In this document: positions 25,104 to 35,785 of the stretch, one piece after another | How the letters are laid out: every line of letters begins with the position of its first letter | How positions within the stretch are numbered: the stretch's first letter is position 1 | NCBI GenBank assembly: GCA_035771175.1 | Contig: CM069589.1 | Span: 27,608,201 to 27,672,200 of the forward strand | DNA length: 64,000 nucleotides | Direction of reading: 5' to 3' | Source: Paratinospora sagittata | Taxonomy: Eukaryota > Streptophyta > Magnoliopsida > Ranunculales > Menispermaceae | The notes under the pieces: generated by a model | What the model saw: the letters and a program-made list of their open reading frames with translations, nothing else | Database searches by the model: none | Told to the model about the DNA's origin: nothing | Made by a program: the position numbers and the translations under genes

Positions 25104-25713
25104 CTATAAAATTTCAACTCATCTTTAGTACTACAGGAGATAATTATTTTCGGTTAGGGTGACTCTAGATTCAGAATTCTAAGTTCTCGAAAATAAAATG
25201 ATCCTATTGGTTCAGTTTTTAGGTTTAATAAAATTTTGGCAATCCATAATTCTCATAGGGTACAGGATTCGGTTTTGATACATGTAAACCAGACAAGCAA
25301 ACAAACAAACAACACACCACACAACAATGGTATAAAGAAATTCCCAAACTTTCACTTATACCCTCCGTATTCAAGTGTCCCATACCACTCTAGCCCGGTG
25401 ATATAAGCTTCTACAAAGAAACTTTAATACACCCAAAGAATGCGCAAATGTCCTACCAACTAAGGCTTCCCAGGTACCCACTATGTTCAAGCTGTCCCAT
25501 ACCAGTTGAACGTAGCGATACTAGCTCGTCCAGAGTTGTTAGTCATTCACCAAACATGGCCTGCCAGTCTCCAAGTTCAAGACTCCTCAAGTTCCCTTAA
25601 ATTCCTCCACGTCCCATACCGCTTGGGAACCAAGAATAACAGATTCATCCTGATCTTAGATTCTAACCAAACAGTTTCCATACAAGTTCTCGTCTCTAAC
25701 AGACGTTCTAAAA
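25104..25713 (-). other. Gy1 leader with three regularly spaced hairpins
   Basis: This untranslated leader lies upstream of gag. The 8-nt string TCCCATAC (GTATGGGA in the RNA sense) occurs at 25378, 25495 and 25612, exactly 117 bp apart, each time flanked by G on the left and C on the right and by pairing arms. The best stem is around 25495 (GTTCAA/TTGAAC plus CTG/CAG with one bulge). The leader ends at the chimeric junction near 25714, so its original 5' part and primer site are lost. Confidence 0.6.
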
Positions 25714-26137
25714 GTTTTGCATTAAATCCAAGAATGACGTAGAGTCATGCGCCGAAGCATATGATTAATAAGGAAATAACTTATTAAGAGTTTGAAGGAA
25801 TAATTATGCCTAGGTTAACTGAACGATTTCTAGGAATTCTATCCTAAGACCGAAATACGAAGTACCTAAAACTAACCCTATGATATGACCATTTGGATCT
25901 TTGGCTCAAGGCGGTTAGTCCTAAACACGTGAGCACCCTCTCTGATACAAATTATTGGTCCACCCAAGAAAAGGGTGAATTAGGTGAGATGGTCAATTTT
26001 AAACTTTTATAATGACTTAGTGATATACCAATGTACATTGGAAGTAAATGCACATACTAACCTTAAAGTAAAATGCATAACGTAAAGCACACTAGGATTT
26101 AAAGTGGTTCGGCCAAGCCTACGTCCACTACTTAATC
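25714..26137 (-). repeat. Duplicate of E3 internal/LTR sequence inside Gy1
   Basis: This segment repeats 17470-17869: E3 leader, decayed primer site (25941-25950) and start of the E3 5' LTR (25953, TATTGG instead of TGTTGG), ending at taatc (26133-26137) before the right Gy1 LTR. The junction with the Gy1 leader contains a 14-bp identity, GTTTTGCATTAAAT (17470-17483 and 25714-25727). The duplicate keeps about 25 bp (near 26048-26075) that are also in the 3' LTR at 10668-10695 but missing from 17804. Confidence 0.85.
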
Positions 26138-28252
26138 TGTAACACCCCGATTTTTAAAACTTAAATTTCAAGTAAAATAATGAATATTTTAATTTTATCG
26201 TGAAAAATCACTAAAAATTGAGATGTTAATCGTATTCGTCTATCTTAACCCATAACCATTATATAGGTAAAAAAATTTGCAACTTATGAATTTATATTCT
26301 TCCAACCAACTTACTGGTTAAGATAAATGAATACCCTTTCATCTTCATGCTAAGGACCACATAATTCCACTATACAAATTTTCATATTAAATTGTGAGGG
26401 TACTTGCTCTTGTCCATTTATTATGGAAACAACATTTAAATACACCCATCAAATAGAATTAATGAATTCAAGTTCAAAGCACATACATTTAAAGTAAATC
26501 ATGATCCCTTCAATAATCATAATAAGGTTTTATCAAAATTTATAGTGTCAATACAACCATTTTTAAATAAAAGTTCACAAAGTTAAACAAGTAATTAACT
26601 CATTCACTAATTAAAATCTTGTCCAGATTACCATCCTACCCCTATAACTGAACCACGTCACAACTTGCTACTTTATTTTCTAAGTACCTGCATGTGAAAA
26701 ATAAGGGTAAGCTTGAAAGCCCAATGGGTCATCTAAACAATTCACAACATCTTATCATGATATATACACAAGAACATTACAAACAAGTTTCACACATTAA
26801 TCGTTGCAACATTAGATTGTTTGAGTCGAGAATTTTATCACATTCTAAATCACATACCTTTAGGAAATCAAGCCTAGGGTGGCACTACCCATAAATTAGA
26901 AACTCGTTGGCGATATTCATCATGAATAACTGCCCCAAAATAACCATTGGCGATATTCCTTAGAATAACTGCCCCATAATAATCAATGGCGATATTCCTT
27001 AGAATAACTGCCCCCTAATAATCAATGGCGATATTCCTTAGAATAAGTGCCCCCTATGTGTGATTCTTATTTTAATTGTGTTCTTTAGTGATGTCACACC
27101 ATACATACAACATAAGTATGATATTAATTGCAATCACAAGACATATTCAAAGTCATGTATTTCATCATCAGGTATTATAATATACAAATGAATTCAATTA
27201 CCACATGAATTGCATGCATCCAATTATCATTTGATCAAAACAAAAATCATGCTGACACACATATCATCATAGTTAACAATCACAACATGGTATATATAAA
27301 ATCATGTACAATAGCCATGCATAAGCAATCTAATAATACTATAGACCAATTAATTTAACATTCCTATCTATATATCAAAATAAAATATTATGAAGGTACA
27401 GAATCTTCCCCACCTGAATCGCTAAATTCCAAATCACTTAAATTCCTCGTTACACCTAGTACTCAACCTATACACGTATACTACATTTGTTAATATAAAT
27501 ACTCATAAGAATGATTATGAGTGTGGAGATATATACATATATATAGTGGTGGGATGTTTAAACGAGTATATATATATATATAATAACATATTATAATGCC
27601 TTGTATGATATAATGATGTGTATGGTATAACATGGTATAATACAATATGTGGTATATATATAAAGTGTGGTGATGTGTGGAGCGTTTTGAAAAGGTGTAA
27701 TATACAACATAATATATAATAGGTGTGCTGATGTGGGACGTTTAAAAATCAAAAGGGAATAGGGGAAATAAAGAAGAAGGGAGGCGTGGAAAGAGATGGC
27801 GTTGATGGTGGTGATGTTAAGTTGCAGTGGTGGTGGTGGCGATGTGCCGCGGGGAACCGAGCGAGCAGAGAGAAAGGATGGAAAAGTGAGAAAAGAAAGA
27901 CAGAGAAAAGAAAGGGGGTTTTTGTGCGATTGCGTTTCAGCGATTGGGGTTTGCGTGGCTGGGTTTCAAGAAAGAGAGAGTGGCAATTGGGTTTTTGAGC
28001 ACAGAGTTGAGAGAGTGATAGAAAGAGACCTGGCGAGAGCGAGAGAGCAGAGCAGAGAGTAGGGAGCCACGGTGAGTTGCAGCAGAGAGAGGAGTTTGGC
28101 GATTTTGAAGAAAGCAGCGGCGAGTTGCAGTGGAGAGAGAGGAGTTTGGCGGTTTTGAGAGAGTGCTTCGAGCTTGAGGGTTTTGGGTTTTGAAAGAGAG
28201 AGACGCGAATGGGTTTTGAAAGAGAGAGGCGAGATTGTAGGGTGAGAGCGAG

Positions 28253-29598
28253 TGTCACACCCTGGGTTGCACAGCTTTCCCCCTACCCAGGTGTGGGCGC
28301 ACCCCCTCGGGGCGAACGCCTAGCCATAGTACCACATAATATTGTCATATTGCCATGTAGCAACCCAACCGCAGCTGGTCTACATCGAAACGATTATTTG
28401 TCCCCCTGCACACCGCAGCGCACAGGGAGGACCTCCCCTGGTTCGAACCCAGGACCTCCCCCTCAGGGAGTCCTCCGTCACAACCGAGTAACCACTGAAC
28501 CAATGGCTCAGTAGCTACTCGGTTGCGACGGAGGACTCCCTGAGGGGAAGGTCCTGGGTTCGAACCGGGGGAGGCCCTCCCTGTGCGCTGCGGTGTGCAG
28601 GGGGACAAATGATACTGTAGTGCGCTACAGTGGAGACAATATTATGTATATGAAGTCTTGACAAAAAGGCCTTATGTATACATAAGGCATTTTTGTCACA
28701 CCCTGGGTTGCATAGCGTGCCCCGTACCCAGGTGTGGGCTGGGGCGAACGCCAGCCATTATGGATCCATAATATTGTCCCATCCCGGTACAGCCACCGCC
28801 ACACAAGGACGTCTCTTGTACACGAGATCATTTGTCCCCACTATTCATGAATAGTGCAGGGCCTACCTAGGAATCGAACTCAAGACCTCCCTTAAGGAGT
28901 TAGATTTCACATTCCTAGTAACCACTGAGCCAATGGTTCAGTAGCTACTCGGTTGCGACGGAGGACTCCCTGAGGGGGAGGTCCTGGGTTTGAACCGGGG
29001 GAGGCCCTCCCTGTGCGCTGCGGTGTGCAGGGGGACAAATAATCGTTTCGATGTAGACCGGCTGCGGTTGGGTTGCTACATGGTGATATGACAATATTAT
29101 GTATACGAAGTCCTGACAAAAAGGCCTTATGTACACATAAGGCCTTTTTGTCACGCCCTGACCGCAGCCAGAACGCGGGCGCACCACCGCAGTGGAGAAC
29201 GCCAGCCCCGTATCTCACAATATTGTCATATCGCCATGTAGCAACCCAACCGCAGCTGGTCTACATCGAAACGATTATTTGTCTGCCACTATTAATGAAT
29301 AGTGCAGGGCCTCCCTAGGAATCGAACTCAAGACCTCCCTTAAGGAGTTAGATTTCGCATTACTAGTAAGTAAGTGGTTACTAGTAATGCGAAATCTAAC
29401 TCCTTAAGGGAGGTCTTGAGTTCGATTGCTAGGGAGGCCCTGTACTATTCATTAATAGTGGCAGACAAATAATCGTTTCGATGTAGACCAGCTGCGGTTG
29501 GGTTGCTACATGGCGATATGACAATATTGTGAGATACGGGGCTGGCGTTCTCCACTGCGGTGGTGCGCCCGCGTTCTGGCTGCGGTCAGGGCGTGACA
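28253..29598. mobile_element. Foldback/MITE cluster with tRNA-like box B motifs
   Basis: This is a composite of three foldback units inserted in the Gy1 right LTR and absent from the left LTR. Outer ends are TGTCACACCC and GGGCGTGACA, flanked by gcgag (28248-28252) and gcaag (29599-29603). Unit III (29149-29598) has two 221-bp arms that differ at about two positions, with an 8-bp spacer. Units I and II share the loop 'CCACTGARCCAATGGYTCAG' (28490-28510 and 28921-28941). The arms contain GGTTCGAAC-type sequences (e.g. 28440-28448 and 28558-28566), like the box B of RNA polymerase III promoters. A palindrome with GACAAAAAGGCC arms occurs at 28660-28697 and 29113-29151. No ORF is seen. Confidence 0.75.
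29149..29598. repeat. 450-bp near-perfect palindrome (221-bp arms)
   Basis: Arm 1 is 29149-29369, the spacer 29370-29377 and arm 2 29378-29598. By eye the arms differ at two positions (near 29315 and 29303 of arm 1). As RNA or single-stranded DNA this would form a long hairpin. Confidence 0.88.
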
Positions 29599-30122
29599 GC
29601 AAGATTGCAGGATTGCAGGGCGAGAATGAGATTGCGGGATTGCAGGGCGAGAGAGGCGGAGCAGGAGTTTGGCTAGATTTAGGTTTTGTTTGGGAAAAGA
29701 GGAAAAGGCGATTAGTTTCCTTGATAAGGAAGAAGAGCCCAGGATGTGCGCGTAGATATTGGAAACGAATTGCGAGCTCTGAAGAACAAGGGACGTGCGC
29801 GCGCACATTCGAAACAGATCGCGGCTCCGAAGAATAAGGGGATGTTCTCAATTGCGATTTGGAACCCGTAGAACGCGCGAGCTTCGGCGACTTGGACTTC
29901 ATTCATGAAACTGGAGGCTAGGTTTTCGAGGGCGATGCCGTCGGAGGCGGCGAGGAAGGCGAGTACGTGAGTTATGAAGTGTTTTTCGTCGCGGGTTAGG
30001 ATTTCCCAATGGCGTTGATCTTGGGAGAGATCGACTTCTTTCCCAGATTTGAGGGTAGTGGATCAAAGATGAGATATTTTAGGTGTTTTTTTTTTTTTGA
30101 ATTTCCAAGGGATTACATAATC

Positions 30123-32431
30123 TCTCGATTAGGATTTTCTCAATCCACTAACTGATTCTCTTACGGTTGAGAACCAAACCGTTATACATGCCCCTTTACA
30201 GGTTCAAGGCAAACCTATCCTTTTACGGGCTAAGGATGAACTGTATTTCTTTTTTTCGGGATGAGGAAAAACCCATGTTCCTATTACGGGATAAGGAAGA
30301 ACCATTTTCCTTTTACGGGATAAGGAAGAACCGTTTTCCTTTTACGGGATAAGGAAGAACCTTTTTTCTTTTATAGGTTTAGAGATAACCTATCATTTTA
30401 CAGGTTAAGGACGAACTTATCCTTTTACGGAATTAGGATGATCTAGATTCCTACTTACAGGTGAGGATGAGCTTTTTTCTCTTTTACAGGTTTAGAGATA
30501 ACCTATCCTTTTACGGGATGAGGATGAACCGGATTCGTATTTACAGGTGAGGATGAACCTTTTTCTCTTTTGCAGGTTCAGAGATAACCTTAACATGATT
30601 TCACCTTGAAATTATTAAGTGAACTACATTCACTTGTCATGGTTGTTTCAATATAGAAGCACACCAGCATTATAACACAAACTAATAATGTTGGTTCTAA
30701 CTGAGTAGAACACTTAACAATTAAGCTCTTGTGCATAGCATTACAAAGATGTATAAAATTTGAATACGTAATGCTAAGAGACATACACTTATAGTCCTTT
30801 ACCTTTCAATATTCGATATTGCTCAAATGCAGTTTCGAAAAGAGTGAATGATATGAAAATCAATTAAGTTCTTCTTCGAAAACATTATGATACCAAAGAG
30901 ACATTGAAGTTGAAAATACAAGACCAGTGTAAGACATAGACACAGAAAATTTTTAAAATAGATATAGTATATAAGCATGAAATGGGCAATTGTAATTTTC
31001 ACTAACATTCTGGTTCTTTTCAAATTACATGAAAAGAAAAGTTTTATAAAAACTTAATTCATGTATCAGGATCTCTGATAATCTGAAAAGGACTCTGTGC
31101 AAAGATCCATTCTGAAATAGTAGACTGATATAGTGTACTTGTTAGAACAGTAACGATTGTTGAATAAGCGTCTTGATTCTGTAATCAACGTCCTGACGCA
31201 TAATATCAACTCTGTCGTTTTGTTTCTTGAAGTCGCTCATTGTGTATAAGCGTTTTGCTGAACAATGAAGTGAAGGCGCTACTAACTCGTAAGCGCCCTG
31301 ACTTTCTTTGCGACATAAGTGATTGAAGCCTAAGGGCGCTAATGCACAGTTAGCGTCTTGTTTTGTCTTACAACAATTAAGTGCATGAGGGCGCTACTAT
31401 TCAAAGTAAGTGTCCTACCTGTTAAAACATAAAACACAACACGATGGCGCTACAACTATGTAAGCGTTCTAAAATTTCAAGACATTTGAAAAACAAAACT
31501 AAGTGCGTTGAAGGACAATAAGCGTCCTGAAAGTTATTAAGTTGATTCCCAAAGATGAGGGCGCTCCTATCCAGGTAGCGTCCTGATAGTTTATCCACTT
31601 ATAACTATCAGTGTCCTCAAAGATAAATTCTTTGAAGAACTTAGACATCTTTCAGTAAGCTGATGCTGAGTCAACGTCTTGACAACTTCAGAGGTTGACT
31701 AATGGGAAGCAGCTACTTACAAGTAAGCTTCCTGATTAATCAGTTCAATACAACCTTGAATGTTATCAGCGTTCTAATGAATCATCAGCGTCCTGACTTA
31801 TCAAGTTCAGGAGAGCGCTGCTAAATCATTAGCGTCCTGAAAGACTCTTGAAAAATAGTTTTGACTCACGACTAAAAATACGATGAATGCGAATAAAAAC
31901 TCAGTAAATTTCAAATTAAACATAAAAATTTAAATCATTTGAAATACCGTAAAGCATAAGATCAAAACATGAAAATATGCAAGTGATTCGTGCATGGTTT
32001 TGGAAAACATTTGAGCAATATCGATTAGAGAAAGATATACCTTAAATATTGTGTATTTCTCATTTTCTCATAATCTTTAAATCCAACTCTTTAATATGAA
32101 ATCTTCATTGTGGACTTCACGCTTGAGTTGAATGTTTTGAACGTTGGTCGAAAGATGTAGTCTTGAAGGTTGATCGAGTCGTTCATGTGATGTGATATTG
32201 AAATCAGGATATAATCTTTGAAGTCTTTTGATTGAAACGATCTTGAACGTCTGATATGACCTTGAGTTCCTTGATCGAATCGTTCTTTGGCTTTTTGCTT
32301 TCCTGAGGTGCTGAGATAGTTTCTTGAATAAAGCTCGTTAGTACCGAAAGAGATTTCGTTTGTGATCATCAAAATATACTTCATCAAGTATACTTAGGGA
32401 CGTGCTAAGTGATGAACCACTTAGATTAAAA
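30123..32431 (-). mobile_element. E3 5' LTR, main part
   Basis: This continues the E3 5' LTR interrupted at 17869. It is collinear with 10755-13265: 'TTTTACGGGATAAGGAAGAACC' quasi-repeats (30190-30570), a deletion of about 250 bp near 30975 that removes the TATA region present at 11755, then the hairpin half-site array (31160-31850), and the LTR start next to attat (32432-32436). The missing TATA region suggests this promoter is dead. Confidence 0.82.
31160..31850 (-). repeat. U3 hairpin half-site array, E3 5' LTR
   Basis: This is the counterpart of 12040-12725. A clear example is GGCGCT (31275-31280) pairing with AGCGCC (31292-31297) around a short loop; the 3' LTR copy has mutated both arms. 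Confidence 0.75.
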
Positions 32432-32436
32432 ATTAT

Positions 32437-32698
32437 AATGTTTGATTGACACCAGCGAAGTGAATTCAAGTATAGTGAAATCCTAGAGAAGGTTTCTCTA
32501 AGCGTAGAGTAGGAAAAGGTTTTTCGAACTACGTAAAAATCCTTGTGTGCATTTGTATTTTATTTTCAACACTATACTATATGCACTTTGAATTAATTTG
32601 AGTATATAACTTGGTTTAATCAAATATTTCTACTAAGAATGTAGAATTTGTCAAAACCGGCCATTACACCCAATTCACCCCCCTCTTGGGTGTCAAAC
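32437..32698 (+). mobile_element. LTR-H, piece 2 of 3
   Basis: This piece resumes LTR-H after E3 and runs to the insertion point of the minus solo LTR (TSD caaac, 32694-32698). It ends with a perfect 8-bp hairpin, ACACCCAA (32666-32673) with TTGGGTGT (32686-32693), enclosing a C-rich loop. Confidence 0.6.
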
Positions 32699-34960
32699 TA
32701 TTGGCCCAGTATTATAGTCCAAGAGGGGGGTGAATTGGACTGGGGGATTTTCTTGTTACCTTTAGAATACTATAATTAAAACAAAATAAAGTGCGCAGTA
32801 GGTAACCATTGAAATAAACCAATGCAGGAAAGATAAATTGGACACAGAGATTTAGAGTGGTTCGGTTCCCCTAGAACCTACGTTCACTACCCAATCACCA
32901 TAATCAAGATTTCCCAATACACTATTGGCTATTCAACTTACGAGTGTGACTAGAAGTCGTTTAAAGAAGCCAACATCAAGGCTTGGCTCATAGCCTTACG
33001 CTAACCGACACAAGGGCTTGGTTAGAAAGCCACACACGCTAACCTACACAAGGGCTTGGTTAAAAAGCCACACTCTAGCCTACACCAAGGCTTGACTAGA
33101 AAGCAACAATGCAACCAACTTAATGGCGTGGTTACAAGCCGTACAATGTATGGTATAAGTCCTAAGTTGACAAACACATCAACAGTACATCAAGATTACA
33201 AATGATAGATATGTGTTCTACAACACACTCAACAATGTAAGGCTTACAATCTTGATTGAGTATACATTACTATTCCAACGACAATGATTTAAATGATGCT
33301 ATGTGTTGAAATAGTTTTTTTTTCAAATGCGATTGATTCAAATATATATTATATAAAACCATGAATCGAATATGCACAACTATCAAGATATTGATTTTAA
33401 CTATGATAGGTTTAAAGCACAAGAATCAATATATGATGATGATCAAAACTTGATGACTCTAAAAGTGTAAATGATTAAGTTCAAGAATCATACAAACCTA
33501 GTATTGATCTATGAAGTCGATTCAATATAGTATAACTTTAACTGAATCGATACCACAAATATTTATGAAACCACTAAACAAGATATAATGATATGGAGAT
33601 CAAAATAGAGTTTCACACACAATAATCAAGATGAAATCAGTTTTCAAGATATTAACTTAAGCATAAAACTGATTTGCTCAAACAAAATCAAAAGAATCAA
33701 GTTAGAGAAATTTTACCCCACTTTGGGTAAGGTTGAAGCTCAATGATTCAAGTGATGTTGAATGAGAGATATCACATTCAAACTTGTTCAAGACTCAACA
33801 AGATGTGTAGATAACACTCAAAAACGTCTTGAACACTTGCTCAATGGAAACATACGAGTTTCTCAAAGTTTAGAAAGATTTGGAGAACTTTTCGGAAGTA
33901 TGAATCAAATTAACAAAAGTAGGTAAACTTTTGCTATAAAATAGGTTTAAAATCGCTCAAGAGCTTCTTGTTGGCTTGTATAAAGACTAAGATGAAAAAT
34001 GCACAAGTTCTCTAAGTTTTGCAAAAGTTGCTCAACAAATGAACAAGTGTGGTATTTATAGAAAAATACCACACCGAGGCACAGGAATGCATTTATGTTT
34101 TGAAATATGAAAAATCTTAGATTTCCCTCCAATTAAGAAGCCATTCCTCAATATGTCCATTGGGCATAAGAACGAGTTCCTTTATCAAGAACCACTGACT
34201 CTATAATTTTTTCCATTTTTCCCTTGGCAACTGGAGCGCATTCCTTCTTGAAGGAGCACATTCCATTTCCCTGATCAAAAAAATTCTGAGTCTCGAGAAA
34301 AGCCTTAGGAGTGTGTTCCTTAAAAAAGAAACACGTTCATTCACTGTGAAGTAAAAGAACTCGATTTTTTTATCAAAATGAGTTTAGGACATTATCAAAG
34401 ACATAGATTAACTTTAAAAATAATTTTTGACAAGATTGAAGTATAATTGACAAGTTAAATACGTGTAAATCAATCGACTAATCATGTAATTGAAACATTT
34501 AATACAATACACGTAAAACAATGAAACCATGCAAAGTTGATAAAATGAATGCGTATTAAACACTGATAAGTATATGCATGATAGGAAATTTTAACTACAT
34601 GATTGCATAATTATCATACTAATGTGTGTGCATGCATGATTGATAATATAATAATGTATGTGCATGAGTATGATAAACTCTATGTATAATTTTTGAAACG
34701 ATGCAAATCATGTTGTGGTTGGAACATGTAAATGTTACTCTATAACACTAAGATTCTATTTAAGATATACAACCATGAAGCTCTTGAATCTTTGTACAGT
34801 GCAATTCCTTTCACATGCTTTGACAGTATAGTTGAATCCATCTGATATAGCTAGGTAGCACTGAAACAACTAAGTCAAAGATATTGGTACCGTGATTATA
34901 TTGTTTGTAAACATCAAAACACTTAGGAGAATACTATGTGGAAAACCACTTAAGTCAACA
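32699..34960 (-). mobile_element. Solo LTR nested in LTR-H (TSD caaac)
   Basis: The 2262-bp unit runs on the + strand from TATTGGCCCAG (first base pair of the usual TGTTGG altered) to AAGTCAACA. It is flanked by caaac at 32694-32698 and 34961-34965. Minus orientation is supported by a TATA box (CTATAAATACC, about 34063-34053), the terminal hairpin AGTCCAA/TTGGACT (32716-32741), and repeats of an 'ACAAGGGCTTGGTTAGAAAGCC' type downstream (32960-33150). Upstream of the TATA box are GGAGCGCATTCC/GGAGCACATTCC half-sites (34228-34335). Confidence 0.82.
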
Positions 34961-34965
34961 CAAAC

Positions 34966-35010
34966 ACATCCAATTCACCCCCCTCATGGATGTGTATCTG
35001 GGCCAACAAA
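34966..35010 (+). mobile_element. LTR-H, piece 3 of 3 (3' end)
   Basis: The last 45 bp of LTR-H end GGGCCAACA at 35008. It has a second, tandem version of the terminal hairpin, with a perfect 9-bp stem ACACATCCA (34964-34972) and TGGATGTGT (34987-34995). The next insertion (35011) uses acaaa (35006-35010) as target. Confidence 0.6.
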
Positions 35011-35785
35011 TCATTCTTATCATTCATAGACCTTTTTGACTAGCATCTGTTCATTATTATGCTTTGATAATGATTCTCATACTCATTTGTAAAGACAAGG
35101 GTATTTGGGGTTCATTCATGGATTCCTTAACATTTCACTTGGGTCGGGTTTATGTGTTTGTCAAACACCCAAGATCATCAAGGGACTCTTGGCCTCCATT
35201 CATTCAACATATCTCAAGGGTTTAGTTACCCATCTTGTAAATGGCCAAGAACCCATTTCGGGAAAATCTAACTCCAACATTCATTAACCATCTAAACAAG
35301 TTCTCTTAGCATGATTTCATCTAATAACATGAAATCTCCAAAGAAAAGCATATAAGAGAACTAAAACCTCAAAATTAATTCAAAATCCCCATTAGTTGCT
35401 TGTGGAACAAGCAACTTCCCAAATCTCCAAAATCACCATAAATCCATCCATTTTTGCTCAAAACCATGTTTAAATCATCAAGACAAGTTAAAAAGAACTC
35501 CATTAAAAACCCATTTAAACCCAAAATCTCATCATTAGCAAGATAACTTGTTGCACAAGAAAACCCAAAAATTAAAGAAATCTACCAAGGAATGTGAGAG
35601 ATTATACCTTTAATATCTTAGTTTTGATGTTTGGAAGCTCCAAAACAACCTTTGGAATCACTTAGAATCACCTTTGAACCACCCAAGAACACCCCTCAAC
35701 TCGTCCCTCAAACTCCCTTTCTTTTGGCAAAATTTGAAAAAGTTCAAAATGGGAGAAAATCAGGCCTATTTATAGACTCTCAAAA

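Larger units (their letters stand above)
17870..30117 (-). mobile_element. Ty3/gypsy chromovirus Gy1, rearranged (TSD taatc)
   Basis: Gy1 is a minus-strand chromovirus inserted in the E3 5' LTR. Target copies taatc are at 17865-17869 and 30118-30122. Parts: 3' LTR 17870-20386, gag-pol remnant 20490-25103, leader 25104-25713, an out-of-place duplicate of E3 sequence 25714-26137, and another LTR 26138-30117. A third taatc (26133-26137) precedes the right LTR. So the order is E3 flank, LTR, interior, E3 flank, LTR, rather than LTR, interior, LTR. The true 5' end of the interior, including the primer site, is missing. Confidence 0.85.
26138..30117 (-). mobile_element. Gy1 right LTR, with foldback insertion
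   Basis: This is a second copy of the Gy1 LTR, collinear with 17870-20386, ending ATTACA before taatc (30118-30122). It differs by having four rather than two copies of the 'TGGCGATATTCCTTAGAATAACTGCCCC'-type unit (26905-27052; first 20 bases TGGCGATATTCCTTAGAATA) and by the foldback cluster at 28253-29598. Without that insert it is about 2.63 kb. Confidence 0.85.
10576..32431 (-). mobile_element. LTR retroelement E3, complete, pol-less (TSD attat)
   Basis: E3 is a complete minus-strand LTR element flanked by attat at 10571-10575 and 32432-32436. In sense order it has a 5' LTR (32431-30123 plus 17869-17710), a primer site complementary to initiator tRNA-Met (17707-17696), a 2.8-kb internal region with one degenerate ORF, a polypurine tract and a 3' LTR (14883-10576). 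The LTRs are about 2.5 to 2.7 kb without nested inserts, nearly as long as the internal region, so it is LARD-like. The terminal base of the 5' LTR is changed (+ strand end AA instead of CA). It contains nested elements at 13266-14837 and 17870-30117. Confidence 0.85.

Noticed and set aside
28440..28570. A functional tRNA gene
   Set aside because: A box B-like GGTTCGAAC is present but no cloverleaf with anticodon arm and acceptor stem could be built; it is palindromic repeat sequence.
28209..29318. Overlapping reading frames of about 70-100 codons in the foldback cluster
   Set aside because: They appear on both strands because the sequence is palindromic, and differ between repeats.
32666..35008. 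A single element with palindromic ends around 32699-35008
   Set aside because: Once caaac was recognised at 32694-32698 and 34961-34965, the right boundary became 34960, and the remaining sequence is the end of the surrounding LTR.
35105..35287. Small + strand reading frame in the split solo LTR
   Set aside because: The LTR is in minus orientation; no motif was recognised and length is within chance.
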